Shown: positions 44,641 through 55,929, counted from the first letter of the stretch. The stretch is 64,000 nucleotides of DNA from Siphonodentalium dalli (GCA_032622095.1 CP136066.1:50876911-50940910), one strand, 5' to 3'. The notes: a model not told the origin generated them from the letters alone. A program made the numbers and translations.

Positions 44641-44786
44641 CAAACTCATCTTATCCAAGAAAAACTCTGGTTACATAAAAAATTTGTGTATAAGGTGTAC
44701 ACGCATTTGTTGCGTTAAAAACCAAAGGTCCCAAGTCAAGGTCCAAATCCCCAACACACTGATGTGAGGTTTAACTCCATCTACAT

Positions 44787-45272
44787 ACAGTAATGTCCAA
44801 AGTAATTCATCACTTAACCACAGCAAAATTGTGTGTATTTTTTCATGATTCTAAATCCTGAAAAATTACCCATAATTATGCTGTGGTTAAAGGGTCAATT
44901 ACTTTGGGCATTACTGTAACCAATATAAGGATTTGAGGTTTAATGATAACTCAATCATCATACAGTAATGTTCAAAGCAATTGACCACTTAACCACAGCA
45001 GAATAATGGGTAATTTGAGGATTGTAAATGCTGAAAAAATACATAATTCTGCTGTGGTTAAGTGGTCAATTACTTTGGGCATTACTGTAACCAATATAAG
45101 GATTTGAGGTTTAATGATAACTCAATCCTCATACAGTAATGTCCAAAGTAATTGACCACTTGACCACAGCAAAATTATTGGTAAATTTTCAGGATTTCAA
45201 ATCCTGAAAAATTACCAATAATTCTGATGTGGTTAAGTGGTCAATTACTTTGGGTATTACTGTAACCAATAC
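44787..45272. repeat. Three direct copies of the CAGTAATG foldback MITE, about 172-bp period
   Basis: Each unit is a palindrome from 'acagtaatgtccaaagtaat' to 'attactttgggcattactgt' with 'cacttaaccacagca' arms. The units start at 44787, 44962 and 45132 and are joined by an identical about 50-bp linker ('aaccaatataaggatttgag'). The single-copy relative is at 24059-24209. Confidence 0.8.
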
Positions 45273-45371
45273 AAGGATGTGAGGTTTAATGAGAACTCCA
45301 TCCATATAACTAATAATTATGTGTGAAAATTAAAACAAAATAAATTCCATGATGGCGTCCAAAATGGACTG

Positions 45372-45656
45372 CCTAATTCTGCTCCAAAAGATGTATATTC
45401 AATATATGGATGTTTATTGGGGGAAACCGATTATTTCAATGATATTTTCATTAACTGGAATCAAAACCCGACTTACGGGAGCGTGCGACTGTATCTTAAG
45501 CATATGTGCCTAATTAATGAGCCAACAATTGGAATCCCAACAGAGAAGATTGGCGTGGGTCCCTTGCGCGATCTGTCCATCGAAAACTATTTAGACATCT
45601 CAAGACACGTAAGACCCAATAAGTTAATATACAGAATAGATACATCTATTGCCTGA
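45372..45656 (+). CDS. Coding-like island, terminal exon or ORF remnant
   Basis: An open frame of about 95 codons ends in TGA at 45654-45656. The peptide has normal amino-acid balance (YGCLLGETDYFNDIFINWNQ, then GVGPLRDLSIENYLDISRHV), unlike the repeat-derived frames around it. No ATG start and no clear acceptor. It lies in the middle of the 11-kb inverted-repeat element, so it may be a remnant of that element's own gene. I do not recognise the family. Confidence 0.35.
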   Translation, partial: PNSAPKDVYSIYGCLLGETDYFNDIFINWNQNPTYGSVRLYLKHMCLINEPTIGIPTEKIGVGPLRDLSIENYLDISRHVRPNKLIYRIDTSIA

Positions 45657-45699
45657 GTGACTAATATTTATATTTGTTACAATGAGGTCAAATAGTTGC

Positions 45700-45960
45700 G
45701 AAGCCAGCACCACAATTCTTTCCCTCCATAGTAAATCTTAAAACAACTTCTAAAGAATTAATAATTCACCTTATATTTGGTATGAAGCGTCCTTGGTTAA
45801 CTGGAGTTCAGATTTGTTAACATCACGTCACCAAGGTAATTACTTGCGAAGCCACAGCCACAACTATTTCCCTCCATAGTAATTCTCAAAACAACTTCTT
45901 AAGAACAATTGACCAGGTCAGTCGCGCAATTATTGGAAGAGCCACGGTCAATCATTTTTT
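45700..45960. repeat. Repeat family C, two units
   Basis: 'ttccctccatagtaa(a/t)tct(t/c)aaaacaacttct' twice, with 'ttggtatgaagcgtccttggttaactggagttcag' between them, as at 15300-15600. Confidence 0.65.
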
Positions 45961-46284
45961 TTAAACCAAATGTTACATTTAAATTATTGCTTTATTTAAC
46001 CAAAACAAAAATGAGAAAATTAACTTTTACTACTTGCTAAATTTTATCTTTTAATTATTTCATTTAAATTTTAGTATTTACAGTATACTATGTCCAAGTC
46101 TTTATAATCTGTTGAGTGACCCCACAGTCGTTTACTTTGTTAGTAATAATTTGAAGGATTACTTGTTTAAACGCAATTGTTATCAAAATATTTTATGTAT
46201 TTTTTATAATTTCTATTTATATGTAATACCCAGTCTGAGTAAACTCATACCTAAATATTCATTACAACATTGAATATAAGGTCT

Positions 46285-46593
46285 GACGGATAACATCGCT
46301 ATCTCATTTCCAAGTCCTCGGGATTCCGTAATCTGATTGATTGCGTAAATTATTTTCCGTCCAATGAAACCGTATGGGTTAATAAACAAGTGTTAGTGGG
46401 CGGAGACTCCCATAATGTCACCTCTAAATATAGTAACAGAGCGGAATTTCTCCGATCGAAAGCGATGCTTGCAAATACAACAGAGACAACAATGGCTTCG
46501 AAATTATATATTCGGATTAATTTGAAGGATGTGCTAGACCTGATAGATAGGCCTGCGCATGGTACCAACTTGGCCTCCAATAAATATAAATAG
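46285..46593 (+). CDS. Second coding-like island, ORF remnant
   Basis: An open frame of about 100 codons ends in TAG. The peptide includes SNETVWVNKQVLVGGDSHNV and KLYIRINLKDVLDLIDRPAH, with balanced composition. The start is undefined (a stop lies just upstream in frame, with no ATG before the conserved-looking part). It is on the same strand as the island at 45372 and about 650 bp downstream, so both may come from one gene of the inverted-repeat element. No domain recognised. Confidence 0.35.
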
Positions 46594-47329
46594 AACTCAC
46601 TCATGTCCGTGTATTTGATTTACTTTCATGATTGTACCATGGTTTGCAAATCAAATTATTTGTCGTAAAAAAGTCATCTGAAAGTTAACACCGAGGAAAT
46701 GACTTAATTTTATGCTTTTAAATAGTTCTAAAGCATCATTTTTGATGACGACCTTATTTTTTGCTCTCGGATGCAGCTTTCCGGTTGATGCAGCGAGTTC
46801 ATCTCCCGAAAAAGAATAGTCGCACACACGACAAATATTATCTGCTGTAAGTTTATGTCGCGACACAGGCCATTGCTATTGCGAAGCACAACAAATAATA
46901 CGTGGGGACACCTGTCAATCATCGATGTATTTTTTTTAATCCGTGACGTCATTTTGGGGAGGCTCTTCGCTGAATAGAAATGGTTTTGGCCACATAAGCT
47001 CCAGACTCTATATTTCAAATATAGAGTCGACGTTCACCCAGACTGTGTAATACCATAATCTTGGTGGCGTTACCATTTCTGACTATGGTTTTCTTGTATC
47101 CATCTGTCTCTATGTTTCTATGAACATGTCGTCACCGGAGTCATGTTTGACCTTTAGTCACTGAACGTTAATTGAATGGTTGGCTATCAGAGCCATGTAG
47201 TTTTTATGATTGATAAAAGCAACTGTTGCTCATATTTATGAAGATAACATATATGTTGATTGCCATTTAATAATGAAAACACACATTCTAGCTAATACAT
47301 CGCATAAGTAATACCATATGAGTCGTTCT
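46594..47329. other. Unique sequence, no gene called
   Basis: A short palindrome 'gactctatatttcaaatatagagtc' lies at about 47004-47028. The segment 47060-47105 (reverse complement 'aagaaaaccatagtcagaaatg') recurs at about 50941 and 51281. Confidence 0.4.
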
Positions 47330-48828
47330 TTGCCCGCATATCGTATTACATGTAGTTGTTCACAAAGTGTTGACATTAAACTTAACTGCCATGTTGGCCG
47401 CCACTATGGCGCGATAGTGGGAGTGACTTCAAACTTTTGTTTCTTTATCGTATTCAGCACAAATGAAATAAAAAATGTATGCTCATTTCTTTTTGGCCTG
47501 TACTACAATCCACAGCGGCCCATTTGTGTGGATGTTTGTGACTGTAGGGGTGGTTAAGTTTTTTGTCTAATTATTTCATCAAGTGATAATATGGATTAAT
47601 GCTGAATCTAATGTTTGATATGAAATATTCTATGTAGTCAGTAAAATGATATATAATATACCACTGGGGACGTTCCTTTTCTGTATTTGTCGTATGCCGT
47701 TCACTAAGTTTTAAAATTAAAATTGGCCGCCACATTGAACGCCATCTTGGATTATGATACTCTTCTAATAACAGATATGGATGGCAATTTTCTCTGGTCA
47801 ATTTGCATGTGTATTCTACATTAAATAAAACAAAGTACTGCGCATTGTGCGATCATTCGTGGTTCCAATCCCAGGCGACAACTTTAGTTCGAATTTTATG
47901 ACATTGACTGGCGGAATAAATCTTTGACTATTATTTTACCAATTGATAAGATGAATTATTGGTAAAACTAATGTTTCATATGAAATGCTATTCTATATGG
48001 TCATTAAAATAATATACATTTTACCACTGGGGACGTTCCTTTTCTGGATTTTTCGTATGTCGCTTCACTTAGCCTTGAATTAAAAACTGAATGCCATATC
48101 GGACGCCATCTTGGATTTAGATACTCTTCTAATAGTGCATATGGTTGGAAATTCGCATTTTACACTTGTTATGTGTGTTCTACACTAAATAAAAGGAAAT
48201 ACTACGCGCTATTCTATCATTCTGGTATATAATCCCCGGCGATGGCTATACTTAGCATTTTATGACATTGGGGGAGGGTTAAGTTTTTGCCTATTATTGC
48301 AATATTTGTAGGAACAGGAAAATAAATTTAATACCTCCCGGTAGAACATATTCCAGTCTTTCGAAAAATATATGACAATATAAGCTCTATCCAGCGTGCT
48401 AGTTTTGTATAGAGTTGACGGGCGACAGTTTATCTGAATCGTCATGATTTTTTGACGCAGAACGTTACATTCTCCACCATGACGTCGTGAAATCTCAAAC
48501 AAACCAGAATCAAATAACAACGTTCCAATCTAGTATCAGCATGTACCCCATAATAACAAATAGAACGTTCTGTTTTTGGTGATGTGATTAACTTTTAACC
48601 ATTGGTGTATAGCTGGTCAACCGCTGAAAACAGGCTAATTTTTCGGTATGGTACCTTCACAAATAGTCTTACCATACATAGCTGCCACCAATTCCGGTAA
48701 GGCCAAGAATCATTTTCATAAATTATATATGTTTACCTTCCAGAAAAAGTTGGTTTCAACTTGTTCTACCGAGGGTAGGGGTATCTCGAAAACTAAGGCC
48801 CTTTTTGGATTTGGCCGCTCCTCTATAA
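47330..48828 (-). repeat. Right arm of the 11-kb inverted repeat (uninterrupted)
   Basis: It is the reverse-complement partner of 37741-40600. It contains about three 355-bp units (for example 'ccactggggacgttccttttctg' at about 47662 and 48022) and the unique outer 490 bp. It shows the uninserted target of the 38519-39876 element. Confidence 0.75.
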
Positions 48829-49021
48829 ATCCGATTCAATGATCCACATACCATCAGATTCCAAAAACATCAACATTTTTTTAAATGCCACTTCATGATC
48901 AGAATCGATTAATTGCCCAAAAATAATGCACAGTCAACTATAGTATAAAATTTCCCAAAACCTGTTATTTTAATCAACATTTTGTTAAACGAAAATTGGT
49001 TGGTTTGTCACATATCTGACA

Positions 49022-49280
49022 CAAAAGCCACTTGATTTTAGAGTTATCCATCTTCTCCGCAATTTGGTCCGAGACCGTCTTCTCGTCAACTTTTTTTCCA
49101 GGCCACTAAACAGTACCGGTGATGAAAAATAATCGATTTCAAAAATCGATATCTGATCACTCTGAGCTTTAATGTGTGGGTTACTCGACTCGAATCAAAT
49201 ATTGTTTACCACCCCCCCCCCCCCACCGGAGCCAAAGAAATTGTAATTTGCGATCGTTATAATTCGGATTATGCATCTTT
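49022..49280. repeat. Copy 1 of a dispersed repeat pair (partner at 52885-53130)
   Basis: 'ttttagagttatccatcttc', 'atttggtccgagaccgtc', 'aaaatcgatatctgatcact' and 'ccaaagaaat(t/g)gtaattt' are shared by both places in the same order and orientation, with a C homopolymer here at 49211-49225. A minus-strand frame in this copy encodes TVSDQIAEKMDNSKIKWLLC and a CxxC motif, so the repeat may derive from a coding region. Confidence 0.7.
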
Positions 49281-49424
49281 AATTAAAAAGAAGCTACAAG
49301 CACCAAATCCCATGTTGTTTTTGCTTTACGTTCCGAGAACCCCTGCCCCCAACATAATTATATTTTAATGGTCAGAATTATATAGTTGCAAGCCAGCGAT
49401 CCTACCAAACAACGAACATTCCAA

Positions 49425-49980
49425 CAGAATCGACACCAAATGGAGCAAGGCAGTGCAGGAAGAGTTATTTAAGAGATTTCGTAATTCTGAAAATTCCATT
49501 AAATGTTTATTTTTATTTTAATATTTTTATTTATATCAGTTATTTACACTATATACAATGATGTCATACAACTATCTATGCCATCAAACAAATAGTATGT
49601 ATAGGTTATAACCCGCTTGTGTATCTGTACAAGAAATACAGACCAAGGCCGCAAAGCGGCCGCGGTCTATATTTCTTGTACATATACTCAAGCGGGTTAT
49701 GACAGAATCGACACCAAATGGAGCAAGGCAGTGCAGGAAGAGTTATTTAAGAGATTTCGTAATTCTGAAAATTCCATTAAATGTTTATTTTTATTTTAAT
49801 ATTTTTATTTATATCAGTTATTTACACTATATACAATGATGTCATACAACTATCTATGCCATCAAACAAATAGTATGTATAGGTTATAACCCGCTTGTGT
49901 ATCTGTACAAGAAATACAGACCAAGGCCGCAAAGCGGCCGCGGTCTATATTTCTTGTACATATACTCAAGCGGGTTATGA
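49425..49980. repeat. 278-bp perfect tandem duplication containing a hairpin MITE
   Basis: Copy 1 (49425-49702) and copy 2 (49703-49980) appear identical. Each ends with a 97-bp palindrome (49605-49701, 49883-49979), 'cataacccgcttgagtatat' on its outer arm and 'ggccgcaaagcggcc' at its centre. Each begins with a short frame (RIDTKWSKAVQEELFKRFRN) ending in TAA. Identity means a very recent event or an assembly artefact. Confidence 0.9.
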
Positions 49981-51009
49981 CATATTTATAACACGGTTGA
50001 CACACCGAGGCAAAAAAAATTGAGCGACATTCTATACGACGATTACCTATCAATTACCATTCAATCAAAAGTTAATTGAATGGTTTGAGGTGTTACACTA
50101 AGTTTTCCTGTGAACAATTAGTCAAATGCTCGTTGACAATCGGATCACATGCGTCAGCATTATTTATCAGCGTTGATAAACCATTTTGTCTCCGAATTTG
50201 AAAACGTTTTTATACCGATGACGTGTTTCTGGATAAAACAGATTCTTCCTTGTGATAATAAACTGTTTCTGCTGTTAAGGTTATTTTTCGTCTTTTTGTC
50301 ATAATGGGATTATCGTTCAGAATACAGGAGGCAATCAAAGTTCCGGTAGTGTTCGGACTCCGACATGAAACTATTCCACATTGCATGAAGTGTGTGTGAT
50401 GAAATATCACCGTCATTCATGACAAAATATTTAACCAAACCTGCATATATTGCCTGCATTTTCGGCGTACATGCATGCGTATGTGAACAGTTTGTGGACT
50501 GTTACCAATGGTATCATTCCAAAAGCTCGTGATTATAGTGGATTATACATTCCAAATAGGTTTGGATTTCATTCAGTTTACTTTTGATCACACCGGCCGC
50601 CCCTCCCGACAAACCAAAAAATATTCAATCGAAAGTGTTGGGGCCCCACCGATGCAGCCCACCACCTCTATGACCGCTACTGACCGTGTTTTAACTTCCC
50701 CATATGCAGTGACCGGTGCTATCATTATGGCGTATTGTTATAGAATTTCATACAGATTCATACGAGAAATATTGTTCATGAATTGGAGCAATTTGATTGG
50801 CCGAGGAGTGTGAACCGGTTTATAATAATAATTATAGTGACACCACGGGTGGGACAGGCGGGGGTCATTGTACACTCACCATTCACTCTCACTGCACACC
50901 ATACAGTATATCGATCAGTATTTATAAATAACATAATATACAAGAAAACCATAGTCAGAAATGGTAACGCGCTCAAGATCATATATTATATACCCATGAT
51001 TGTAATTAT
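49981..51009. other. No gene called; one weak open frame
   Basis: The plus-strand frame 50508-50813 (101 codons) includes PSRQTKKYSIESVGAPPMQP, but lacks splice borders, a known domain or support from neighbours. Confidence 0.3.
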
Positions 51010-51215
51010 AGAATCTTTTTCATTTATGTTATTTGTAATTGGCATAGCTTATCACAAACCAAAAATCAACATTATTGACACAATGTAAACGACAATAAAC
51101 GAAATTGAAATGCTCAACTACACCTTTTACCAGGCTCGGCCTCGGGGTAGCACTACAGCTCGTATTCGGGGTCGCACTACAACTTTTAATGTGTCCCAAT
51201 AATTAACATTCTATA
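51010..51215. repeat. Partial copy of the 38519 MULE-type TIR
   Basis: 'atttgtaattggcatagctt', 'acaataaacgaaattgaaat' and 'ctacaacttttaatgtgtccc' match the right TIR of the 38519-39876 element. No left end. Confidence 0.7.
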
Positions 51216-51504
51216 AATAGAACCCCCAGCGCTATGACAGCGCCCTGGCGAAACAATAATTTGTACATTAGTATATTACAAGAAAACCATAGTCAGAAAT
51301 GGTAACGCCCTCAAGATCATATTATTAGCCATAAATATAAATTATAATATAAAATATATTGGTTACATGAATGCACCGCCTCAGAATTCCGTTAAAACAA
51401 CTCCCTCATTAAAATCAACATATTTCGACCATTTTAGGGGACCTCCGCGAATTCGGGGACTTTCGCAAATTTACCTCCACAAATAGGGGACCTACTGCAA
51501 ACTG

Positions 51505-51740
51505 TCACACCGGTCAGCAACTAATTAACGAACCGGTGGCTGACTCGGCTGTCTCAGACTACACTCTTTAAAACACGTATCAATTGACATACGCATTTTG
51601 CAAATTATATTTATCATATCTTCTATTTGTAATTGGCATAGCTTATCACAAACCAAAATCAACGACAATAAACGAAATTGAAATTCCAACTACACCTTTT
51701 ATCGAACTTTATCGAACTTTTAATGCGTCCCAAAATTAAC
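51505..51740. repeat. Second partial copy of the 38519 MULE-type TIR
   Basis: 'ggtggctgactcggctgtct', 'tttgtaattggcatagctta' and 'gacaataaacgaaattg' in the same order as at 39590-39876. It ends 'taatgcgtccc'. It includes a 10-bp duplication ('tatcgaactt' twice). Confidence 0.7.
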
Positions 51741-52700
51741 CTGAAAAACCCATTATCTATAAATAAAACGCCCAGCGAACAACAGCTATCTAGAATCTCT
51801 AGGACAGTATACACGCGGCGCGCGTAACAAACAAAAATATCTTTGACTGTCAAAATCATATATAGTAACATTTCAGTCTTTGTACACATATATCAGCAAA
51901 ACATAACATGTGTTGGATTGGTAGCTGGTTGCAGTTCCTTGTATTGAGGGTATCTGGGTTCCATTAAATTTCTAACCTGAAGAGTTATAAATGATACACA
52001 TTGTACCACTTTAGATATACATATTGAGATAAAAATTACAATGTCTGTAATTTGGCAGAGGCGTCCATCTTCTTGGTGTGTGTACAGTAATACCTATTGG
52101 TATTGAATCATTGCAGTCTCATAACATAGTTCAGAAGTGTATGGACAATTCACATGCTACAATTTAGTCATGTAAATTGAATTTTCGCAGATATAACGTG
52201 ACGTCACACATCCACTGGGAAAAGTACTTGCGCACAAAGTACCAGAGAAACACAGTACCTGAGACTTTAGTCAACTAAGGATGACAGTGGAAACAAACAA
52301 ACAAACAAACAGGTGTACATCATGAAAATCAAAACATAAAAATAGCATCAACGCCAGAAGTACGAAGAGAGAAGAAAGAATAGGGACCAGATACGAAGAG
52401 AGTGATTTGGGGGGGGGGGCTAACCACGGGATTGTCGAAAGGGCCGATAGGCCATTTCCGTCACCCCTCATATTTTTGCCTTTAATTCATATAATAAAAA
52501 AAGGAGAAAAAAGAAGAAGACATTCAATACATAATTGTTTTCATTTTTTTCTTTTTTTGCTGGAGGTTGTTGTGCTGTTGTTGTATTAGTGGTGTGATGT
52601 TGTTGTTTTAAAAAAGGTAGCAATTTTGTTGTTTTTTTTATATTTTCTTCTTTGTTGGTTGGAATTCAGTGGGTTCGAGATGCTGGTCCGTTGTAATTGT
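51741..52700. other. No gene seen
   Basis: (AAAC)n microsatellite at 52290-52311, a G run at 52410-52419 and T-rich DNA. No repeat family or exon supported. Confidence 0.4.
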
Positions 52701-52709
52701 AGGTTTGTT

Positions 52710-52910
52710 TCATTCCAGCTGCATCACGCACGGAGTATTTGGTTTGACCAGTGCATCAGGACCTTCATATGTCTTTTTATCGATGAATATAGATCTGTCG
52801 GATTTTGAAAATTGGTAGTCGCCTTGGTCCCTTTTCATGCGGAGGTAAAGTCGATGATCCGATTCGATTCGATGGTCCCCATATAAGATTTTAGAGTTAT
52901 CCATCTTCAT
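52710..52910 (-). CDS. Coding-like 66-codon frame, unidentified
   Basis: The minus-strand ATG at 52910 runs to TGA at 52710. The peptide MKMDNSKILYGDHRIESDHR, then YLRMKRDQGDYQFSKSDRSI, is charged and balanced and not repeat-derived, except that its first six codons lie in the dispersed repeat shared with 49022. It might be an exon or transposon remnant. No domain recognised. Confidence 0.3.
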   Translation of the reverse strand: MKMDNSKILYGDHRIESDHRLYLRMKRDQGDYQFSKSDRSIFIDKKTYEGPDALVKPNTPCVMQLE

Positions 52911-53130
52911 CCGAAATTTGGTCCGAGACCGTCAGCTCGTCGACTCTTTGCCAGGCCACCGAAAAGTACCAGTGTGTGAAAGATAATAGATTTCAAAAAT
53001 CGATATCTGATCACTCTGAGCTTTGATGGGTGGGTTCCTCGACTCGATTTAAATATTTTTTACCCCCCAAAGCCAAAGAAATGGTAATTTGTGACTTGGG
53101 AGTGTTAATTATATTATGCATCTTTAATGT
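52885..53130. repeat. Copy 2 of the dispersed repeat pair
   Basis: Partner of 49022-49280 with the same order and orientation of phrases. The C homopolymer is shorter here (53062-53068). Confidence 0.7.
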
Positions 53131-53274
53131 TTTGTCTAGAGTTATGCAAATATAATGTATATTCTTGAGTGTTTTCAAAGTTCTCCCCGAAAATAGAAAA
53201 TTAATTTACATTTTGGTTCGTTTTCTGCTGCAAAATATTAAAGATTTAATAATCCGATTAACGTACCTAGTAAT

Positions 53275-53420
53275 TCCACAAAGGGCCATAACTCCGGTGA
53301 AAATGGGCGGGCGGAACCCAAATTCGAACTTGACCTGTATTTTGTGCTAGTAAACTCACATACCCAATTTAATTAATTCAGTTAAGACTTGCAAAAGTTA
53401 TCAACCGGAAACGAAAATTG
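53275..53420 (-). repeat. Single family A unit, minus orientation
   Basis: 'aagggccataactccggtga', 'ttcgaacttgacctgtattt', 'agtaaactcacatacc' and 'aagttatcaaccggaaac' form one complete unit, useful as a type copy. Confidence 0.8.
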
Positions 53421-53462
53421 GATGACACTGACAACATGACCAAGACAGACAATATATATAAG

Positions 53463-53668
53463 CCTTAGTTCTAAGTCGCGGCCATATTTGATTCACCCAG
53501 CCCCGTTCCGCGCATTCAGTTCTACAGGTCAAAGCATGGAGGTACATTCCATATATGGAGGTTTTGATGGAGCTTATATGGAATGCACATCCAGAACTTT
53601 GACATGTAGCACTGAATGCGTAGAACGGGGCTGAATGGATCCAATATGGCCGCGACATAGAAATAAGA
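53463..53668. mobile_element. 206-bp foldback MITE
   Basis: The arms 'cttagttctaagtcgcggcc' and (reverse complement of the right end) 'cttatttctatgtcgcggcc' continue to the centre through 'cagccccgttc' and 'tacattccatata'. No ORF. Confidence 0.8.
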
Positions 53669-53803
53669 TTTATAATGATAAATACAACATGCAATCGGCT
53701 GACCTCGTCAGATTATGTACCGTTTTGATCAGCTTTATAGGCCTAAATGTCATAGGTCGAGGAGTCCATAATGAACTAACCAAGCTACAAAACAGAGTTC
53801 AGT

Positions 53804-53846
53804 CCCCTCGCTACGCCAAGTCCTGTGTGGCAGGGGACTGAACTCT
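53804..53846. repeat. 43-bp hairpin
   Basis: The stem 'agagttcagtcccct' / 'aggggactgaactct' is a perfect 15-bp pair with a 13-nt loop. Isolated. No T run follows, so it is not a terminator of a known type. Confidence 0.6.
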
Positions 53847-54169
53847 ACATGGGGCGTGTGAACTGACATCCTGCGAAAACTATTTGCGCTCCAAAATACA
53901 CCTAATAATATTTGCTTTTGAATTTCCCCTGGTATCGAAATAAGCCGATAAATACTATGGGCATTATATGTCCCAGAAAGACGCATTGAAGTCATTAAAA
54001 ATGCAACTTTGAACACGATGTTTGTGTCCCAAACAAACAAAAGCCAACCGCACGCATGGAAAGTTCCCGGGGCTGAGAATCCATGATCCAACACGGTCAC
54101 GTTAGCACAGAAAAACAACTGAGATACAATTTAAATGTCGCACCCAATCATGGCTGCACTGAGATAAAT

Positions 54170-55245
54170 CATTAGTAACAATTAATAACTTGTTCTTAGT
54201 CACCAGCTAAGTTAGTCATTATGACTAAGTTAAAATTGATACGACTAACTTAGTTCTTATAGTCAAATAAATGTTAATAATAATGACTAAGTTTAAATTG
54301 ATAAGACTAAATTAGTTCTTAGTCAAATAAATGTTAATAATAATTAATAAGTTTAAATTGATACGACTAACTTAGTTCTTAGTCAAATAAATGTTAATCA
54401 TAATGACTAAATTTAAATTGATAAGACTAACTTAGTTCTTAGTCAGATATATATTTAATTTATGCGATTTGTTTGTTCGAGGACGAATCGTAGAGTTCTA
54501 CAAAATATCGACCACTACGAAGGCCAATATGTATATATCACATAATATGTATATATATATCACATTATTCTGCAAGTATATACTTAGGCAGCGCCTTGTA
54601 TATATATTCTGAGAAAATAATAGGGGCAATATGACTAAATTGGTGTTAGTCCCAAACATTTGGAGTCATGTTGACTAACCCACACCTGTCAGCGAGTCAC
54701 TATGACTAACTTTGGCCTTACTCACAGTGACGAATTTACACGAAGAATAACTCTAAATTCAACACTGCCTTAAATGATGCTGAATATTCATAAATAAATG
54801 CTGATAATTGTACAATTTCCACTGCATCGCAATTAATATTAGATCTATAACTGAACGAGTGTGATGGAAGTATGTAATGGTTTATATATCAGAAGTTCAC
54901 TCCCACACAAAGGCTACATTATTTTGATAAATGGTTCTTATATCATAGACATCACAAAAATATCTGGAAAATAAACCACAAACTAATGGGAGGCCCTATA
55001 CCTCTCAACAGACCAGTATTGGAATATGTGTTTTAGAGAATTTATTGAAAGCTTGTCCTTCTTTCAACTCTTTCACTGATTCTGGATAATATATCATCTG
55101 TTTGACTATTGAAATTATTTGCACAAAATCTCCACCAAATTAAATTTTCACCTTCCCAGTGACTAAGAAACATTAGTCATTATGGCTCAATAAAGCTAGC
55201 ATCTTAGTCATAGTGACCAAGTTACGAATTAGTCATCATTAATAA
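54170..55245. repeat. 'GACTAA' element: 60-bp tandem array and inverted outer ends
   Basis: Four to five units of 60 bp ('gactaagtttaaattgatac', 'gactaacttagttcttagtc') start at 54222, 54284, 54344 and 54404. Further 'ttagtca'-rich patches lie at 54640-54720 and 55158-55240, the last roughly inverted to 54165-54230, so this may be a 1.1-kb TIR element. A related patch occurs at 62255-62330. Confidence 0.6.
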
Positions 55246-55251
55246 GATTTA

Positions 55252-55418
55252 GGGGATAACGTGTGGTGTTTTGTGATTTCAGAAAGGTACAGGGCGAATA
55301 TACTGTGGCAAATTTAGTTAATGTGCGACGGCGGAGCCGGAGCCCATTAACGGGTATTTGCCACAGTATATTCGCCCTGTACCTTTCCGAAATCACAAAA
55401 CACCACACTGTTATCCCC
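55252..55418. mobile_element. 167-bp foldback MITE 'GTGTGGTGTTTTGTG'
   Basis: It runs from 'ggggataacgtgtggtgttt' to 'aaacaccacactgttatccc'. The arms pair over about 70 bp through 'aggtacagggcgaatatact'. The loop is GC-rich ('gcgacggcggagccggagcc'). A one-arm copy lies at 55848-55915. Confidence 0.85.
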
Positions 55419-55847
55419 ATTCTAATGCTCTTCGAACTAAAAAACGTTATTTAGGAAAAAAAATGCCTCGTAATTATCAACGAAATGTGCGGCCATACAA
55501 AACACTCGGCCAATTCACGATTTTTCATTTAAGTTTAATGCGCTAGATAAAATAAAGTCCCCCAATTAACATCGCTCTTATCGTTAAAAATGCTGATAAA
55601 GATGAAAAATTGCCACCTCGAATAGAAATAAATATGCACAACAATAGTTTCTGCATGTACCTAATGTCTTTTTCAGATGTTTACCACTTACAAATTGCGG
55701 TTTTTATTTTACCGCGAACTTGAAGTTGAATTGAATTACTTCGAAAATTGTTTACTCAATGAGATGTATTTCACGCCGTGTCTGTCGCGGTTTCATGTCA
55801 AGGCATTTGGTCAAATGATATCGAGACAATGATATTAATGGGCTATA

Positions 55848-55915
55848 ACGGTGTGGTGTTTTGTGTTTTCCGAAAGTACATGTATACAGGGCGAATGTAC
55901 TGTCTGTCAAATGTC
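55848..55915. repeat. Half copy of the 55252 foldback
   Basis: 'taacggtgtggtgttttgtg' then 'acagggcgaatgtactgtc' matches one arm of 55252-55418. The other arm is absent. Confidence 0.6.
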
Positions 55916-55929
55916 GACAAAAGCGACGC

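Larger units (their letters stand above)
37741..48828. mobile_element. 11-kb inverted-repeat element with tandem-repeat arms
   Basis: The left arm (37741-38518 plus 39886 to about 40600) and the right arm (about 47330-48828) are inverted copies over about 1.5 kb. Outermost they share 'GAGGAGCGGCCAAAT' and 'CCCTACCCTCGGTAGAACAA'. Inward each arm holds about three diverged copies of a 355-bp unit ('gaaaaggaac(a/g)tccccagtgg', 'atgtcataaaat', 'caagatggcgtccaat'). The 6.7-kb centre holds satellites and two coding-like islands. The exact ends and any target duplication are unclear. The design recalls fold-back transposons, whose arms are tandem repeats, but an inverted duplication is an alternative. 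Confidence 0.65.

Noticed and set aside
44787-45272. Possible CRISPR-like array of regularly spaced palindromes
   Set aside because: The 'spacers' are identical linkers, the units are transposon foldbacks with CAGTAATG ends, and the genome is eukaryotic.
37741-48828. Polinton/Maverick or integrated virus
   Set aside because: Long terminal inverted repeats fit, but no polymerase, integrase, ATPase or capsid gene is recognisable, and the arms are built of tandem repeats, unlike that class.
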